Notes under the pieces: generated by a model | Told to the model about the DNA's origin: nothing | The model's input: only the letters and a program-made list of their open reading frames with translations | Databases searched by the model: none | From: Anisus vortex | Lineage: Eukaryota > Mollusca > Gastropoda > Planorbidae | Reading direction: 5' to 3' | NCBI GenBank assembly: GCA_949126835.1 | Contig: OX421503.1 | Span: 765,001-829,000, forward strand | DNA length: 64,000 nt | Shown: one piece after another, positions 1-10,369 of the stretch | Layout: each line of letters begins with the position of its first letter | Position numbering within the stretch: position 1 is the first letter of the stretch | Program-made: the position numbers and the translations under genes

Positions 1-1163
1 CCAACAAGGGCTCTCCAGCCATCCCGGTTCCGAGCGAGTCTTTCCAATTGTCCCCAAGAATGACCTGATCTATTGACGTCGGCATCCAGATCACGTCGTC
101 AGCTGTTACGAGGTCGGCCCTTCTTCCTCTTCCCTTGGGGGTTCCACGATAGAGACTGTCTGGTGATGTTGGATGCTGGTTTTCGGAGTGAATGCACCAA
201 CCATCTCCATCTTTTTTGCATGATCTCCAGATCGGCTGCCTATTGACCTGTGCGACTCCAGAGCTCATCGTTACTGATCATGTCCGGCCAGCGTATATGC
301 AAAATTATCCTGAGACATGAGTTTATGAAAGTCTGGATCTTCTTGGTGTTGGTAGCTGTGGTCCTCCACGTTTCAGCACCATAGAGTAAGACAGACTTCA
401 CATTTGAGTTGAAGATCTTGATCTTTGTTTTCAGGGATATTTCTCTTGAGCTCCAGATATTCTTAAGTTGGAGGAAGGCTGTCCTGGCCTTGCCAATTCT
501 TGCCCTTACATCGGCGTCGGCTCCACCCTTCTTTTTGACGACGCTGCCTAGATAGGTGAATTCTTCAATTTCTTCTTGTGCTTCACCATTGAGAGTGATA
601 GGCAATGTGTTTTCTGCGTTGACCTTAAGGAACTTGGTCTTCCCTTGGTCTTCCCTTGGTCTTCCCTGTGTGGATGTTGAGGCCAAGGCGAGGGGAGTTT
701 TCTGTCACGATGTTGGTCTTTTCCTGCATCTGTTGCTGAGGATGTGCGAGTAATGCCAGGTCATCCGCAAAATCTAGATCGTCTAGTTGTGATCATAGCG
801 TCCACTGGATGCCATTACGCTTATCTGATGTTGATGTCCTCATTATCCAGTCTATCGCTAGCAGAAACAGAAATGGCGACAGTAAACAACCTTGTCTCAC
901 TCCTGTCCGTACATGGAATGCCTCTGTTGGGTGGCCTCTATGGATCACTCTGCATTTCAATCCTTCATAAGAATTCCTAATTATAGAGGTAATTTTTGTA
1001 GTGATCCCAGAGTGTCTTAGCAGCCTCCAAAGTGATTTCCTAAGCTGTCAAAAGCCTTTTCATAGTCAATAAAGTTGACATATAGGGGGGAATTTCACTC
1101 GAGCGACTGCTCCAGGATGATGCGCAGTGTAGCTATTTGGTCAGTCATTACACATGGGATATT
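1..1163 (-). pseudogene. RTE-like LINE reverse transcriptase relic, 3' part
   Basis: Reading the minus strand from about 1163 down to 1 gives, across several frames, the palm and C-terminal part of a LINE reverse transcriptase. Visible blocks are an FIDYEKAFDS motif near 1075-1045, GVRQGCLLSPFLF near 900-860, a catalytic FADD box near 765, then a YLGS block and the LLYGAETW / NSCLRIIL / WSRTGQ tail typical of molluscan endonuclease-reverse transcriptase LINEs (open 686-240). A TGA replaces an expected Trp near 1098, and frame changes near 1030 and 690 break the ORF. The 3' end runs off the window at base 1; the 5' end breaks near 1163, so this is a truncated dead copy. The clade call is from motif style only. 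Confidence 0.8.
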
Positions 1164-1253
1164 CGTAGTAAATTAATAAACTAATTAGGGTACAAAGATT
1201 GTTTCACTTTGAGTGATATAGAAAAAGAAAGATAGGGAGAGAGAGAAAGACTT

Positions 1254-1261
1254 GAAAGAGT

Positions 1262-1302
<41 letters not shown>
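1254..1302. repeat. (GA)n microsatellite
   Basis: A run of GA dinucleotides. It separates the two LINE relics and produces an artificial Ser/Leu-rich ORF on the minus strand. Confidence 0.9.
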
Positions 1303-1304
<2 letters not shown>

Positions 1305-1305
1305 A

Positions 1306-1545
1306 TGTAGGGCTTTGGTCTACTTCGCAAACTCCTTCCATTCGTTCCTATTAATGGCTTTCTTCTCCGCCATGGCCGCACAGCAAGTTTTTGAAGATCA
1401 GCTTGTGCAGCTTCGAGACATTTTTATCTTGGTCTGCCCCTAAGCCTTTTCCCCCTTTGGCCTCTGGTGGTGTACAGTTGTACATTATTTCCAAAGGGGC
1501 CTGCCCACATCAATCTGCCTTTCTTTATTTCAGCTACCACAAATG
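1306..1545 (-). pseudogene. Second LINE C-terminal relic
   Basis: The minus strand reads GRLMWAGPFG followed by RGKRLRGRPR and, in a second frame, a block ending NRNEWKEFAK. This is the usual end of molluscan LINE ORF2 proteins (W-A-G-H-V, then G-R-P, then the DR-x-W-W/R-x-F box). A stop and a frameshift interrupt it. Only about 80 codons remain. It is distinct from the relic at 1-1163, which already has its own C-terminal region. Confidence 0.55.
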
Positions 1546-1594
1546 GATCCTCGTACAGAGTATATAATGAAAAGTAATAATAATAAAAATAATA

Positions 1595-1905
1595 ATAATG
1601 ACATTTGTATAGCGCTGCCAACAAGCATAATGCAAGCTCAGAGCGCATTTAACATACAACTAAGAACACGGATATAATCTCTAGGCTAAGAGATACAAAA
1701 CTAAATGATGATTCAAAATTTTACGAAAATGGAACAAATCAAACCACCAAAACAAAATAACCGATCTAACATATAAGTAAGACAGTATGGCTTAAAGCAT
1801 GTTAATTAAGATAAATATTGAAATAATGAGTTTTTAAGTTCTTTTTGAAGGAATCAATGGAGCTTGTTTGCCTGAGTTGAATGGGAAGTAGATTCCACAC
1901 CAGAA
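1595..1905 (+). repeat. Dispersed AGCGC repeat, copy 1
   Basis: Starts after an (AAT)n run with TTGTATAGCGCTGCCAACA and continues through CTCAGAGCGCATTTAACATAC to GGGAAGTAGATTCCACACC. Copies of the same roughly 300-bp sequence lie at 27168-27307 plus 28255-28316 and at 37352-37650. No tRNA promoter boxes are clear, so SINE status is unproven. Confidence 0.75.
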
Positions 1906-2029
1906 ACATTGATTATATTTTCAAATACTTAAGGCATAAAATTAATGTAACAATATATTTATGTTCACAATAGGCATTAGTATAATAAACAAATGTGAAA
2001 AAACATAACACATTTTGATACATTTTCAG

Positions 2030-2155
2030 ATGCTGATCCAAATAATGAAATAAACAAATCGGGAGAAATGGTACACATTATCATATCCCTTATTGTTGGT
2101 GGAACTTTGTTTTTCACCTTACTATTGATTTGTTTATGTAACAAGCATTCATTGG
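2030..2155 (+). CDS. Transmembrane exon of a type I membrane protein gene (gene A)
   Basis: A candidate internal exon: acceptor CATTTTCAG ends at 2029 and donor GTATGT starts at 2156. In phase 1 it encodes 41 open codons: a short polar juxtamembrane segment (ADPNNEINKSGE), then a hydrophobic segment of about 22 residues (MVHIIISLIVGGTLFFTLLL) ending in ICLCNK, a positive stop-transfer. The length, 126 nt, keeps phase 1 at both ends, the pattern of IgSF receptors. The next exon at 2269 joins in phase. Upstream ectodomain exons must lie left of the LINE relics, outside the window. The exon layout resembles the complete receptor gene on the opposite strand at 29614-40582. Translation is seen; receptor identity is inferred. 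Confidence 0.6.
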
Positions 2156-2268
2156 GTATGTATCCTATAATACCTTGTATGTCTTTTCCTCCTTTATTAC
2201 CTGAACATATGTTGATGTTTTTTCACTATGCCTCTACATCAAATAGTTATGATTGTATTTCCAAATAG

Positions 2269-2334
2269 ATCCATATCAACGTGTAGCCATAGCTAAAGAG
2301 ACTATAAAGAAATTGGATTCAAATGATGAAACAA
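2269..2334 (+). CDS. Cytoplasmic exon of gene A
   Basis: Acceptor TTTCCAAATAG ends at 2268; donor GTAAGA starts at 2335. The 66-nt exon is phase 1 at both ends and encodes DPYQRVAIAKETIKKLDSN followed by DET, a charged cytoplasmic segment directly after the transmembrane exon. The intron before it is only 113 bp. No domain is recognised. It joins in frame to the terminal exon at 9560. Confidence 0.55.
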
Positions 2335-4080
2335 GTAAGAGATCATTTTATATTTATATGTTTTTTATATATGCACTAGATAACTACCCGGCTCTCATAT
2401 TGTAGCTATTAAGCATGGATTGAAGAACAAATGGCACGTAGTATCACATTTATATAGCAATAAGAAAATTTGAATTTAAAAAATAATTCTAAATAGAAAA
2501 AGTGTAGATGTTTACTAATGTTCAATGTAGGGTCATTTAATTTTAATTGTTTTTATACTGTACTTGGTCGAAAATTAAAATAATATTTATCATAATACAT
2601 ATTTTTAATTATTTGTTTTCTTTGGTTATATGTGTGTCTGTATTTATAATAACGTAACATGTTTCTGTTTCGGATGGAAAAGTGTAGGCTCTATATATTA
2701 TTAAATATATTTTTAGGATTATATAGCTTTCTATTCTACGATTTTGAGTTACATATATTGAAGCAAGAGCAAAAAAATGTCTTAATTTGGAAACAAATAA
2801 ATAAATTGGCGCTTAAATCCTAAAATTGTAATAATAAAATAATAATGTTAAAATATCAAGTATTCCCTTCATACCGTTTTGATCAAAGGTCTAATAAGGA
2901 AAAATTCATAAGTTTATTTAGCTATGATATGCAAGAGAAATTACACCAGTAAAAATAGAGGTAATAGTTATACCAACAGACAACATAAAAAAATAATTTA
3001 GACAGACAGTACTTGAGGATGTTTTCTGATACAATAAACCTATCGTTATCAACATTGGGGGATTAGGTAGATGAAAGACGTACGGAAAAACATTTTTAAA
3101 AACTACAAGATAATTTATTGGATCGTATATGCCCAAAGGGAGAGAGTCCAAACTTTCGTACATTACATACTAGCCTATATAGACACAACATAAACACGCA
3201 TTGCTAATATACGTAAGGTAGCAACTGAAAGAATCACTCTTCTGGCCACATCAAATGCAATTATCCTTCTGGATCCTACAATGCCAAAAGTATTAGTAAA
3301 GCAGCCGAAGCCAGGAAAACTGCTAAAGAATTAAGCAACAACATGTAAAGCAAATGAAACAAGCGACGATAAACTGACAGTCGCAATATATATTATACAA
3401 AGAACTACAATTAAATGTTAAGTGGGTGAAACGGTTGAAAATTGTGACCTCATAATCATAAACGTATAATATGGAAATCTCTACACCAGTTAGAAGACAA
3501 CAAATCACAAATGTAATTCAAAGCCGTTGATCCCTAGGAAAACAATAGCTACTGAAATCAAGATAAACGAATACTTATTTTACAAACACTTAAGATAGCA
3601 CTTATGATTCACAATTAAGAAAACACCTGAATTGAACCTTTAAAATTATTTTGAGAAAGCAAGAAAAATCATTACCTTTTACACAACAAGATATATTTAA
3701 AAGCAAATAAAAACTCAAATCTAAGACGTCCCCAAGATCGGACAAAATAACACAAGAAATTATTCAGACATTAGGATTTATTGCTAAAGACACTCTGCTA
3801 AAATACTTGGGTGCAAGAATCATAGTCAAAAGATTGTAGTGCAGTCAAAATCATACACTAGTTCAAGTTAGATAAACTACATTGAGATCTACAAAGTTAA
3901 AGAACAATGTCATTAACATAAATTACAAGTAAACTTACTAATATAAACGGTAAATGATACCTATTAGTGTAGGCTACAACAGACACACTTATTGCACAAC
4001 AAACAATCGGTTTTAGAAAAGCTAATAGAACAGAAAATCACCATTGAAAGATTGCATTATTCGTTGATATAGTTGAGAGG
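2335..4080. other. AT-rich intron sequence without recognised features
   Basis: This is the first part of the 7.2-kb last intron of gene A. It is very AT-rich, and its short ORFs have no homology that I can recognise and no good splice context. Confidence 0.5.
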
Positions 4081-4084
4081 TTGC

Positions 4085-4540
4085 AGTCTTCCTAAAAAAA
4101 GTTGAAAGATTCCAGTCTTCATTGCAATAGTTAAAAGAGTTCTCTCTTCATTGAAATATGTGAGATATTCCAGTCTTCATTTGAAATAGTTGAAATATTC
4201 TAGTCTTAAAAAATTAAACAGTTGAAAAAATGATGTCTTCTTCGATATAGTTCAAATATCTATGTCTTTATTTAAATATTTGAAAGATTCCAGTCTTCGT
4301 TGAAATATTTAAAATATTCCAGTCTTAATTGAAATAGTTTAAAGATTCAAATCTTTAGTGAAATAGTTGAGAGATTCCAGTTTTAATTGAAACTGTTGAG
4401 AGATTCCAGTTTTAATTGAAACTGTTGAGAGATTACGGTTTTAATTGAAACTGTTGAAAGATTTCAGTTTTTATTTGAAATAGTTAAAAGATTATATCCT
4501 TCTCTGAAATAGTTGACGTATTTGAGTCTTCATTTCATCA
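4085..4540. repeat. Minisatellite, about 30-bp unit
   Basis: Diverged tandem copies of a unit close to TTGAAATAGTTGAAAGATTC followed by CAGTCTTCA. Around 14 copies are visible, with some 28-30-bp copies near 4370-4460 almost identical (CCAGTTTTAATTGAAACTGT). Confidence 0.8.
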
Positions 4541-4678
4541 AGATTACGACAGAGTAGTGTGGAAAAGATGACTATTTATGAAACTTATAAAAATGGGAAT
4601 GCATGGAAAACTGTATTTGTGGATAAAGACATTTCCATAAAACATAAGCATGAAGACTAAGTTCGAATGTGCAACATA

Positions 4679-4686
4679 AGACGAAG
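4679..4686. repeat. Target-site duplication AGACGAAG (left)
   Basis: The same 8 bases occur at 8805-8812, directly outside the second terminal repeat of the hAT-like element. Confidence 0.75.
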
Positions 4687-4964
4687 CATGGGCGCCCACA
4701 GGCAAGGGGGGGGGGCACTTGCCCCCCCCCCCTCCCCCTGGATCTTGCCCCCCCCCCCAGAGTGATTAATAAAAAAGTTTTTTAGACAAAAATAGACAAA
4801 GACATTTTTTTTTTTATATTTATAATTAATTGTATCAACTGCGACTCCTTCCATTGTCATATCGATGATCATTACCTTTGGGAATGCATCCCCCTCCGAT
4901 GCTCTACTTTTTACTCCATTCACGTTTCTCTAATAAACACTATGATGCGTGCATGAATCATTCC

Positions 4965-5290
4965 AATACGTATCTCTAGCATATCCCTGGAGATAGCTCA
5001 CTCGGACTAAATGTGAACTATTTGGACCGTCGATAGCGCGACCTAGCTTTCGCCTGACGAGGTGCGTCCTAGCCTGTGCTGCACAGTGCTGCACTAGCTA
5101 TTTGGACTGCCGATAGCACGTCCTAACTTTCGCCTGGAGTGGTGATCCTAGCCAGTGCTGCACTAATTATTTGGACCGTCGATCGCAAATCCTAGCTTAC
5201 GCTTGTAGATGTATGTTTTAGCTTCTCCCTGGAGATGTGAGTTCTATGTTTAGCCTTGAGTTGTGCATCCTAGCCTCTGCTGCACAGGGA
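4965..5290. repeat. Tandem repeat, about 80-110 bp unit
   Basis: Three to four diverged copies of a segment containing TATTTGGACCGTCGATAGCG, then CCTAGCTTTCGCCTG, then CCTAGCC-GTGCTGCACTA. It lies inside the hAT-like element. Confidence 0.7.
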
Positions 5291-5734
5291 AAGTAGACAC
5301 ATGTATAAAGCTGAACTTTTGATTCTAGTTTTTACTCTTTGCGATACGAGTGCCACGTTGTGTTGATTTCTAATTCGTTTAAAAGTTATTTTAAGATAGT
5401 TTCGGAAAATCGTGTGGACTTTTTGTTTTGGTGAAAAGTTTTGGGTAAGCATTTCCAATAATTTAATAATTTTAACCCAAAAATTGATAACAGATTAAAT
5501 TGGTCTGGCAAAACAATTGATAAAATCCGGCATAGTTATGCTAAGTTTCTGCTGGTGTCGAAAAAATTAACCATCAACTTATTATATTTGATCCTAGCCT
5601 CTATTTCGCTCTTGGCTCAGAAATTTTAGAAAACATCCAAAGCGAATGGAAATTGTCTTTGAAGCTGCCGACAGAGTTATAAGGTCTCTTTAGAAAAACC
5701 GAAAGATAGGTAACGATAGGTTTGAGCTCAGGGG

Positions 5735-7790
5735 GGGGGCATTCTCAAGCTCTGTCAGGGCACAGCCACCCCATGACACGCCGAAGGCGTGGCGTGCCGT
5801 TTAACAAAGGAAAGTCTCCGCAGCCCAGCGATCGTTAACTGAGGTCCCCACTAAAGATCATTATCGTGGTGGCTCGCCCGTATACCTGCACTGTCACGCG
5901 GTAGCACAAGTCCTATACTATAGGTGATGATGATGGCTTTCCATCGCTTCCGAAGAGGACCAACCTTTGTCTGTGTCATAGTTGCTTATTGGTACGAAGA
6001 TGGCTGGTGAGGCCTATTTTAGCCCGAAAAAGTTTGCCGCAGTGGGGGCATGGATGGGAGGCCTACTGGCCGGCAGTAGAGGGGCTGTCTTTTCCGGACT
6101 TTCTTAGTTGACGTTTTGCATTTGCGACCCTTTATTCCTCATGAGCTTCTTCCATTGGCGGTCATGCCTCGCCAACAGGATCGGTCCTCAGCCAGTCTTT
6201 CCCAATGGTTTGGTCTATTTCCAGATTTTTTAGGGAGGCCTTCAGGGTGTCTTTATACCTCTTCTTCTACCCTCCTCGCGATGCTTTCCTAAGACTAGTT
6301 CACCATAGAAGTTTTTTTTGGGGCAGTCGTACTTGTGGCATGCGCACAACATGGCCTGCCAATCTGAGCTGGGCTTTTGCCAGTTGGGTGTACATGCTTG
6401 ACATGCCGGTCCGCGCAAGGACCTCAGCGTCTAGGACCCTGTCCTGCCACCTGACCTGTGTGAGCTTTCGTAAGCCGCTCAGATGGAAGTGATTTAGCTT
6501 CCTTGCGTGACGGCTATACACAGTCCAGGTTTCACATGCGTAGAGAAGAATTGGTAGAACGGCAGCTGAATCGACTTTAAATTTTGTTTGCAGCTTAATG
6601 CCTCTCCGATTCCAAACATTAGACCGCAGTCTTCCAAAGGAGGAACCGGCTCTGGATATCCTGAGATTTACTTCATCGTCTATATGTACAGACTGGGAGT
6701 GGGAACTGCCGAGATATGTGAACCTGTCTACATTATTTAGCTTTAGTCCATTTACAGTGCTGGAAGGTTCAGTGTGTTTGTATCCAGGAGCAGGCTGGTG
6801 CAAAACCTCGGTTTTCTTGGTTAAGATAGTTAAGTAGGTGCATGCCGCTGAAAACAGGTCCACACTGCGCTGCATGTCTGCCTCCGTGGAGGCTATCAGG
6901 GAGCAGTCATCTGCAAACAAAAAGTCCCATATCGTCTCAATGCAGGTCATAGATTTGGCTTGCAGTCTCCTCAGATTGAACAGCTTACCATCAAAGCGGT
7001 ACCGGAGTCTGATCCCTACAGTACTGTCTTTGAAGGCATCCAAAAGCATGGCTGAGAATATGCGGCTAAAGAGTGTAGGGGCCAAGACACATTCCTGCTT
7101 TACGCCGTTTGTAACCTGGAAGTGGCGTAGAGAGGTACATATTGTTCCTGGCATTTCTCTTGCATTTGGCGGGCAGCGAAGATCATGTCAATGGTTCCTC
7201 TCTCCTTCCTGAAACCGCACTGGCTCTCAGGCAATAGACCCTGGTCGAATGAGATGTAAGTCTGTTTAAGAGTATCCTTGCAAGGATTTTGCTAGCGATG
7301 CACAGAAGCGATATCCCCCTATGGTTGTCGCATGCTTGCCGATTGCCCTTGCGCTTGTAGAAGTGGATGATGGTTGCATCTTTGACTTTCCGTGGGACTT
7401 TTTTTTGTTTCCACGTCTCGCAGAACATGGCCGTGAGTTTTTCCAACCAGTTTGTGTCCACCTGATTTATACATTTCGGAAGGAATAATGTCAGCTCCAG
7501 GAGCCGTGCCGCTAGACAGGAGATCAATGGCCTTTTTTGTTTCCAGCTCTGATGGAGGGGCAGCCAATCCCTCATTGATTGCTATCTGTGGCAGTCGATT
7601 GATTGCCTCATCGCTGATGGTAGAGTGCATGTTGAGGACACAGTTGAAGTGTTCTGCCCAGCGAGCCAGAATCTTTTCTTTAGATACTACAGGTACAGAC
7701 ATCCAGGCACCGGGTGGTTCTCGAGACGGGTTGCAGCGTCCAGTGCTTCCTCCCCACCGAGACCCCGTGGTCTCTTGGCATTGCAATGGA
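5735..7790 (-). pseudogene. Internally deleted APE-type LINE (craniofacial-protein-2-like family)
   Basis: On the minus strand, from 7700 to 5990, there is most of a LINE ORF2 C-terminal half: KEKILARWAEHFN, the fingers region (VPRKVKDATIIHFYKRKG, CDNHRGISLL), GFRKERGTID, then a jump to VTNGVKQECVLAPTLFS, the catalytic FADDCSLIAST box (about 6915), RFTYLGS, LLYACETWTVY, RWQDRVLDAEVLARTG, and at the extreme end a zinc-finger-like CPHCGKLF..SHLRT (about 6050-5985). The segment with the first catalytic Asp of the palm is missing at about 7122, and stops and frame shifts interrupt other parts, so it is inactive. The 3' untranslated part continues to about 5735. It is nested in the hAT-like element and therefore younger than it. 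Confidence 0.8.
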
Positions 7791-7935
7791 TCTCGGACCC
7801 ACTGCGGGGGCCGTCCCCCATGCGTTCGCCCGCCGGTGTATTCTTAATGGGAACGTATCGGCGGTTTACACACTACGCCACGATGAGGCCCATGGGTACA
7901 GTATTGCGCGGCCGACAGAAGAAAAGGTGGGAGTA
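7700..7935 (-). repeat. Dispersed repeat shared with 33065-33345
   Basis: On the minus strand the blocks TGTACCCATGGGCCTCATCG, GTGTGTAAACCGCCGATACG and GGGTCTCGGTGGGGAGGAAGCA match blocks in the same order at 33090-33250 on the plus strand. Here it replaces the expected sequence just upstream of the LINE reverse transcriptase. Confidence 0.6.
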
Positions 7936-8934
7936 AAATATAAAAGAATGGACCAGGCTGTCCTTAAATGGCGCCCAAACAGCAGCACAAAATCGTGACC
8001 ATGGCGAGTGATGACACAGGAGTCAACAATGGTCCTCTCAGAGACCAACCCACGGGTTAAGGGATGGGTGAATCCAGAAAAAAAAACTACATGTACATTT
8101 AAAATAAGTTAAATAATAAAGCGAATAGAATTGTTAAAACCAATCATTTTTATTATAAATCCTATCCAAAAACTATGATCTAGTTCTTAAATTTAAGCGT
8201 AGCTTCAATATTTAACACTCTAAACATCAAAGTTAAACAAAAAAGTAAATTTGATTTAAAAAAAAAAGACTTTATTAAAAAAAAAACTAACTGAGCATGA
8301 TACTAGCTACTGTCCCATAAATGGGACGTTTTACACGGGGGCATTCGTTGCTACGGTCCTGCTTGTGGGACGCTTGTTTGACACTTGATAAAACGAAGTC
8401 AATGTGTTTTTTTTATAATGTCTATCGTTGTATTTAATAGATAAATGATGAAATTACATATTTCATGTGGTTTTATATAAAAAATATAATCATTTTTGAT
8501 AAATGTGTTCTTACTTTTGAGAATGTTTATTTTTTTCATCAATTTTTGCAAGTTGAAAGGTCAAAATCATGTAAATCTTTTTAAAAGTACAATTTTGTTT
8601 GAAAATCAAAATTATAATTAAAGTCTATCTATCGTACGATGCAAAAAAAAAACAAATTTGTGTATTTATAAGTCATATACGTATTTAAAAGAAATTTGTT
8701 TTACGAAGTGTCCCATAATTGGGACGCTAGCAGAAAATAGGTTAAAACATTACTAAAAATAATTGTCCCCCCCCTCCCTAGAACATTTTCTGCGGGCGCC
8801 CATTAGACGAAGAGACTTTAGAGGAAGGGCCCTCACAGAGATCAGACCTTAGCTGTATTATATTCCTCATATAAATTAAAAATGAAGAGTTGAATCTGAT
8901 TTCAATAATCAAAACAGTATATGCAGAGCTACTA

Positions 8935-9190
8935 CTAATATAGACAGCAGAGAAATACTGAGTTTTAACAAACAAAAGCCACTCAGACACAGCAAAATAC
9001 ACTAGACACAATACAGAACCAAGCCCTGCGCCTCATCAGTAGAGGCATAAGAACTACACGCACTGTAGCCTATGAACTATATTCAAACATTGAGCGACTA
9101 AAAAAAGACGATACAAGGCATTAGAAAGTTGAAATAAATAAAATACTAGATAACGATCTTTTGAACAACATTTAAATAAAAATAAGAACT
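8935..9190 (+). pseudogene. Jockey/CR1-type LINE C-terminal fragment
   Basis: The plus strand reads LDTIQNQALRLISRG followed by IRTTRTVAYELYSN and IERLKKD, the thumb-region signature of Jockey/CR1-group reverse transcriptases (LD-x-IQNQALRLI). Only about 50 codons remain and stops follow. It lies just outside the hAT-like element. Confidence 0.6.
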
Positions 9191-9559
9191 GCATTATAAA
9201 TTGCAGTTCAATTATATCAGAAACATTGGGGTACGATCAGAAAATTACGGAAACTACATCAAGACGGAGTCACAAATAAACGAAATTGTAAAAATAATAG
9301 AGTATAATGTATTTAGATAAGATTTTTAAAAAAGATATAAACTATGTATATTAAATGCATAATTTTTTATACTAGTACCTACCATATAGTGAAAAAAAAC
9401 AAATACCCGTCTTTATGAGTTTAAAATATTTTTCAAAGGAAGAAATCAATGAAAAATAGAAAGTAATAAATATCTATGGTATTTTTAGTAAACTTAAATT
9501 CTCATGAATTTAACAGCCAAACTAACCAAGATGTTTTAAAATGTTGTTTCCTCATTTAG

Positions 9560-9717
9560 ATATTGTTTCCAAGGGATGGTCTAAATTTAATCATCTGATC
9601 GCAAAGATATTTAGTATCACGAAGAAGGCGTCAAGCGTGTCTGATAATGACAAGAGATACATCATCATCCAATGTACTCAAGAATCACATGTCACTTTTC
9701 CAGCAAGTGAATTATAA
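9560..9717 (+). CDS. Terminal exon of gene A (cytoplasmic tail and stop)
   Basis: Acceptor TTTCCTCATTTAG ends at 9559. In the phase left by the exon at 2269-2334 it reads 51 open codons to a TAA at 9715-9717: N-IVSKGWSKFNHLIAKIF, a basic Lys-rich middle part, DNDKRYIIIQC and a C-terminus FPASEL. The tail has no clear ITIM. It shares with the receptor gene on the other strand the layout of a short tail exon separated from the transmembrane exon by a 7-kb intron. An AATAAA at 9841 could serve as the polyadenylation signal. Function is not recognised beyond a cytoplasmic tail. Confidence 0.55.
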
Positions 9718-10116
9718 TTACAAAGTGATGCATGAATTATAATCGCTTTATTATCACATAATATGTGTTATGCTGGAATCCAAAACTATTTTTAATGTAA
9801 CTTTTTTATGTTACAAAATATAAACTCGAGACATGGCGATTAATAAATGAGTGTTTACGAAATACACCGGAAGTTCATGAACACATTACATGAACTATTG
9901 AAAAGGTTAAGCGTCATTAAGATATTTCCATTTTCTTATTGTTTTGCTTTTGCGATATCGCTTTTCTCCATGCCGGTGATCTGCGTTCTATTCCAGAGAG
10001 CAAACTTTTTTTCCTTTTCTGTACTAGCAATATAGGTAGTCTATTTGTATACATGTATAAGATAAGATGTCCATTAATATAACTTTTTTTTTAAAGATTG
10101 TAGGAAATTTCCGGAC

Positions 10117-10287
10117 TAAATAGCACTATCCCTGACTGAGAGACGAACGCTTGTCGCCCGTATGCTTAAAATTTTCTTTACTGAAAACATTTCAGGATTA
10201 AAGCTATCCTGAAATGTTTTCAGTAAAGAAAATTTTAAGCATACGGGCGACAAGCGTTCGTCTCTCAGTCAAGGATAGTGCTATTTA
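10117..10287. mobile_element. Snap-back MITE (167 bp) with TA duplication
   Basis: Two arms of about 80 bp are nearly perfect inverted copies: AATAGCACTATCCCTGACTG at 10119 pairs with its complement ending at 10285, with one mismatch in the first 20 bases and a loop of a few bases (near TAAAGC). TA flanks both ends (10117-10118 and 10286-10287), as for Tc1/mariner-type MITEs. It ends 13 bp before the giant inverted-repeat element. Confidence 0.85.
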
Positions 10288-10294
10288 TTTCTTT

Positions 10295-10300
10295 CACTTT
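10295..10300. repeat. Target-site duplication CACTTT (left)
   Basis: Identical to 25572-25577 on the other side of the giant palindromic element. Confidence 0.75.
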
Positions 10301-10369
10301 AGTAGTATAGTAGGGTCTTTTCGAGTCGCATTTGCGGGTGAGGATGACGGGTGACCCGCACGTGACCTT

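Larger units (their letters stand above)
4687..8804. mobile_element. hAT-like non-autonomous DNA transposon
   Basis: Starts CATGGGCGCCCACAG and ends with the inverted sequence CTGCGGGCGCCCATT; the two tips match at 13 of 15 positions. Long G and C homopolymer tracts follow inside each tip (4709-4760 and 8766-8776). Both sides carry the 8-bp duplication AGACGAAG. An 8-bp duplication with short terminal repeats is diagnostic of the hAT superfamily among common cut-and-paste elements. No hAT transposase is visible. The interior holds a tandem repeat (4965-5290), a deleted LINE (5735-7790) and a pair of GTCCCAT..ATGGGAC palindromes (8312 and 8711), so it has been filled by later insertions. Confidence 0.65.

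Noticed and set aside
1181..1381. ORF with long Leu-Ser alternation
   Set aside because: Product of the (GA)n microsatellite.
7452..7998. Plus-strand ORFs over the LINE
   Set aside because: They are antisense shadows of the minus-strand reverse transcriptase and the dispersed repeat.
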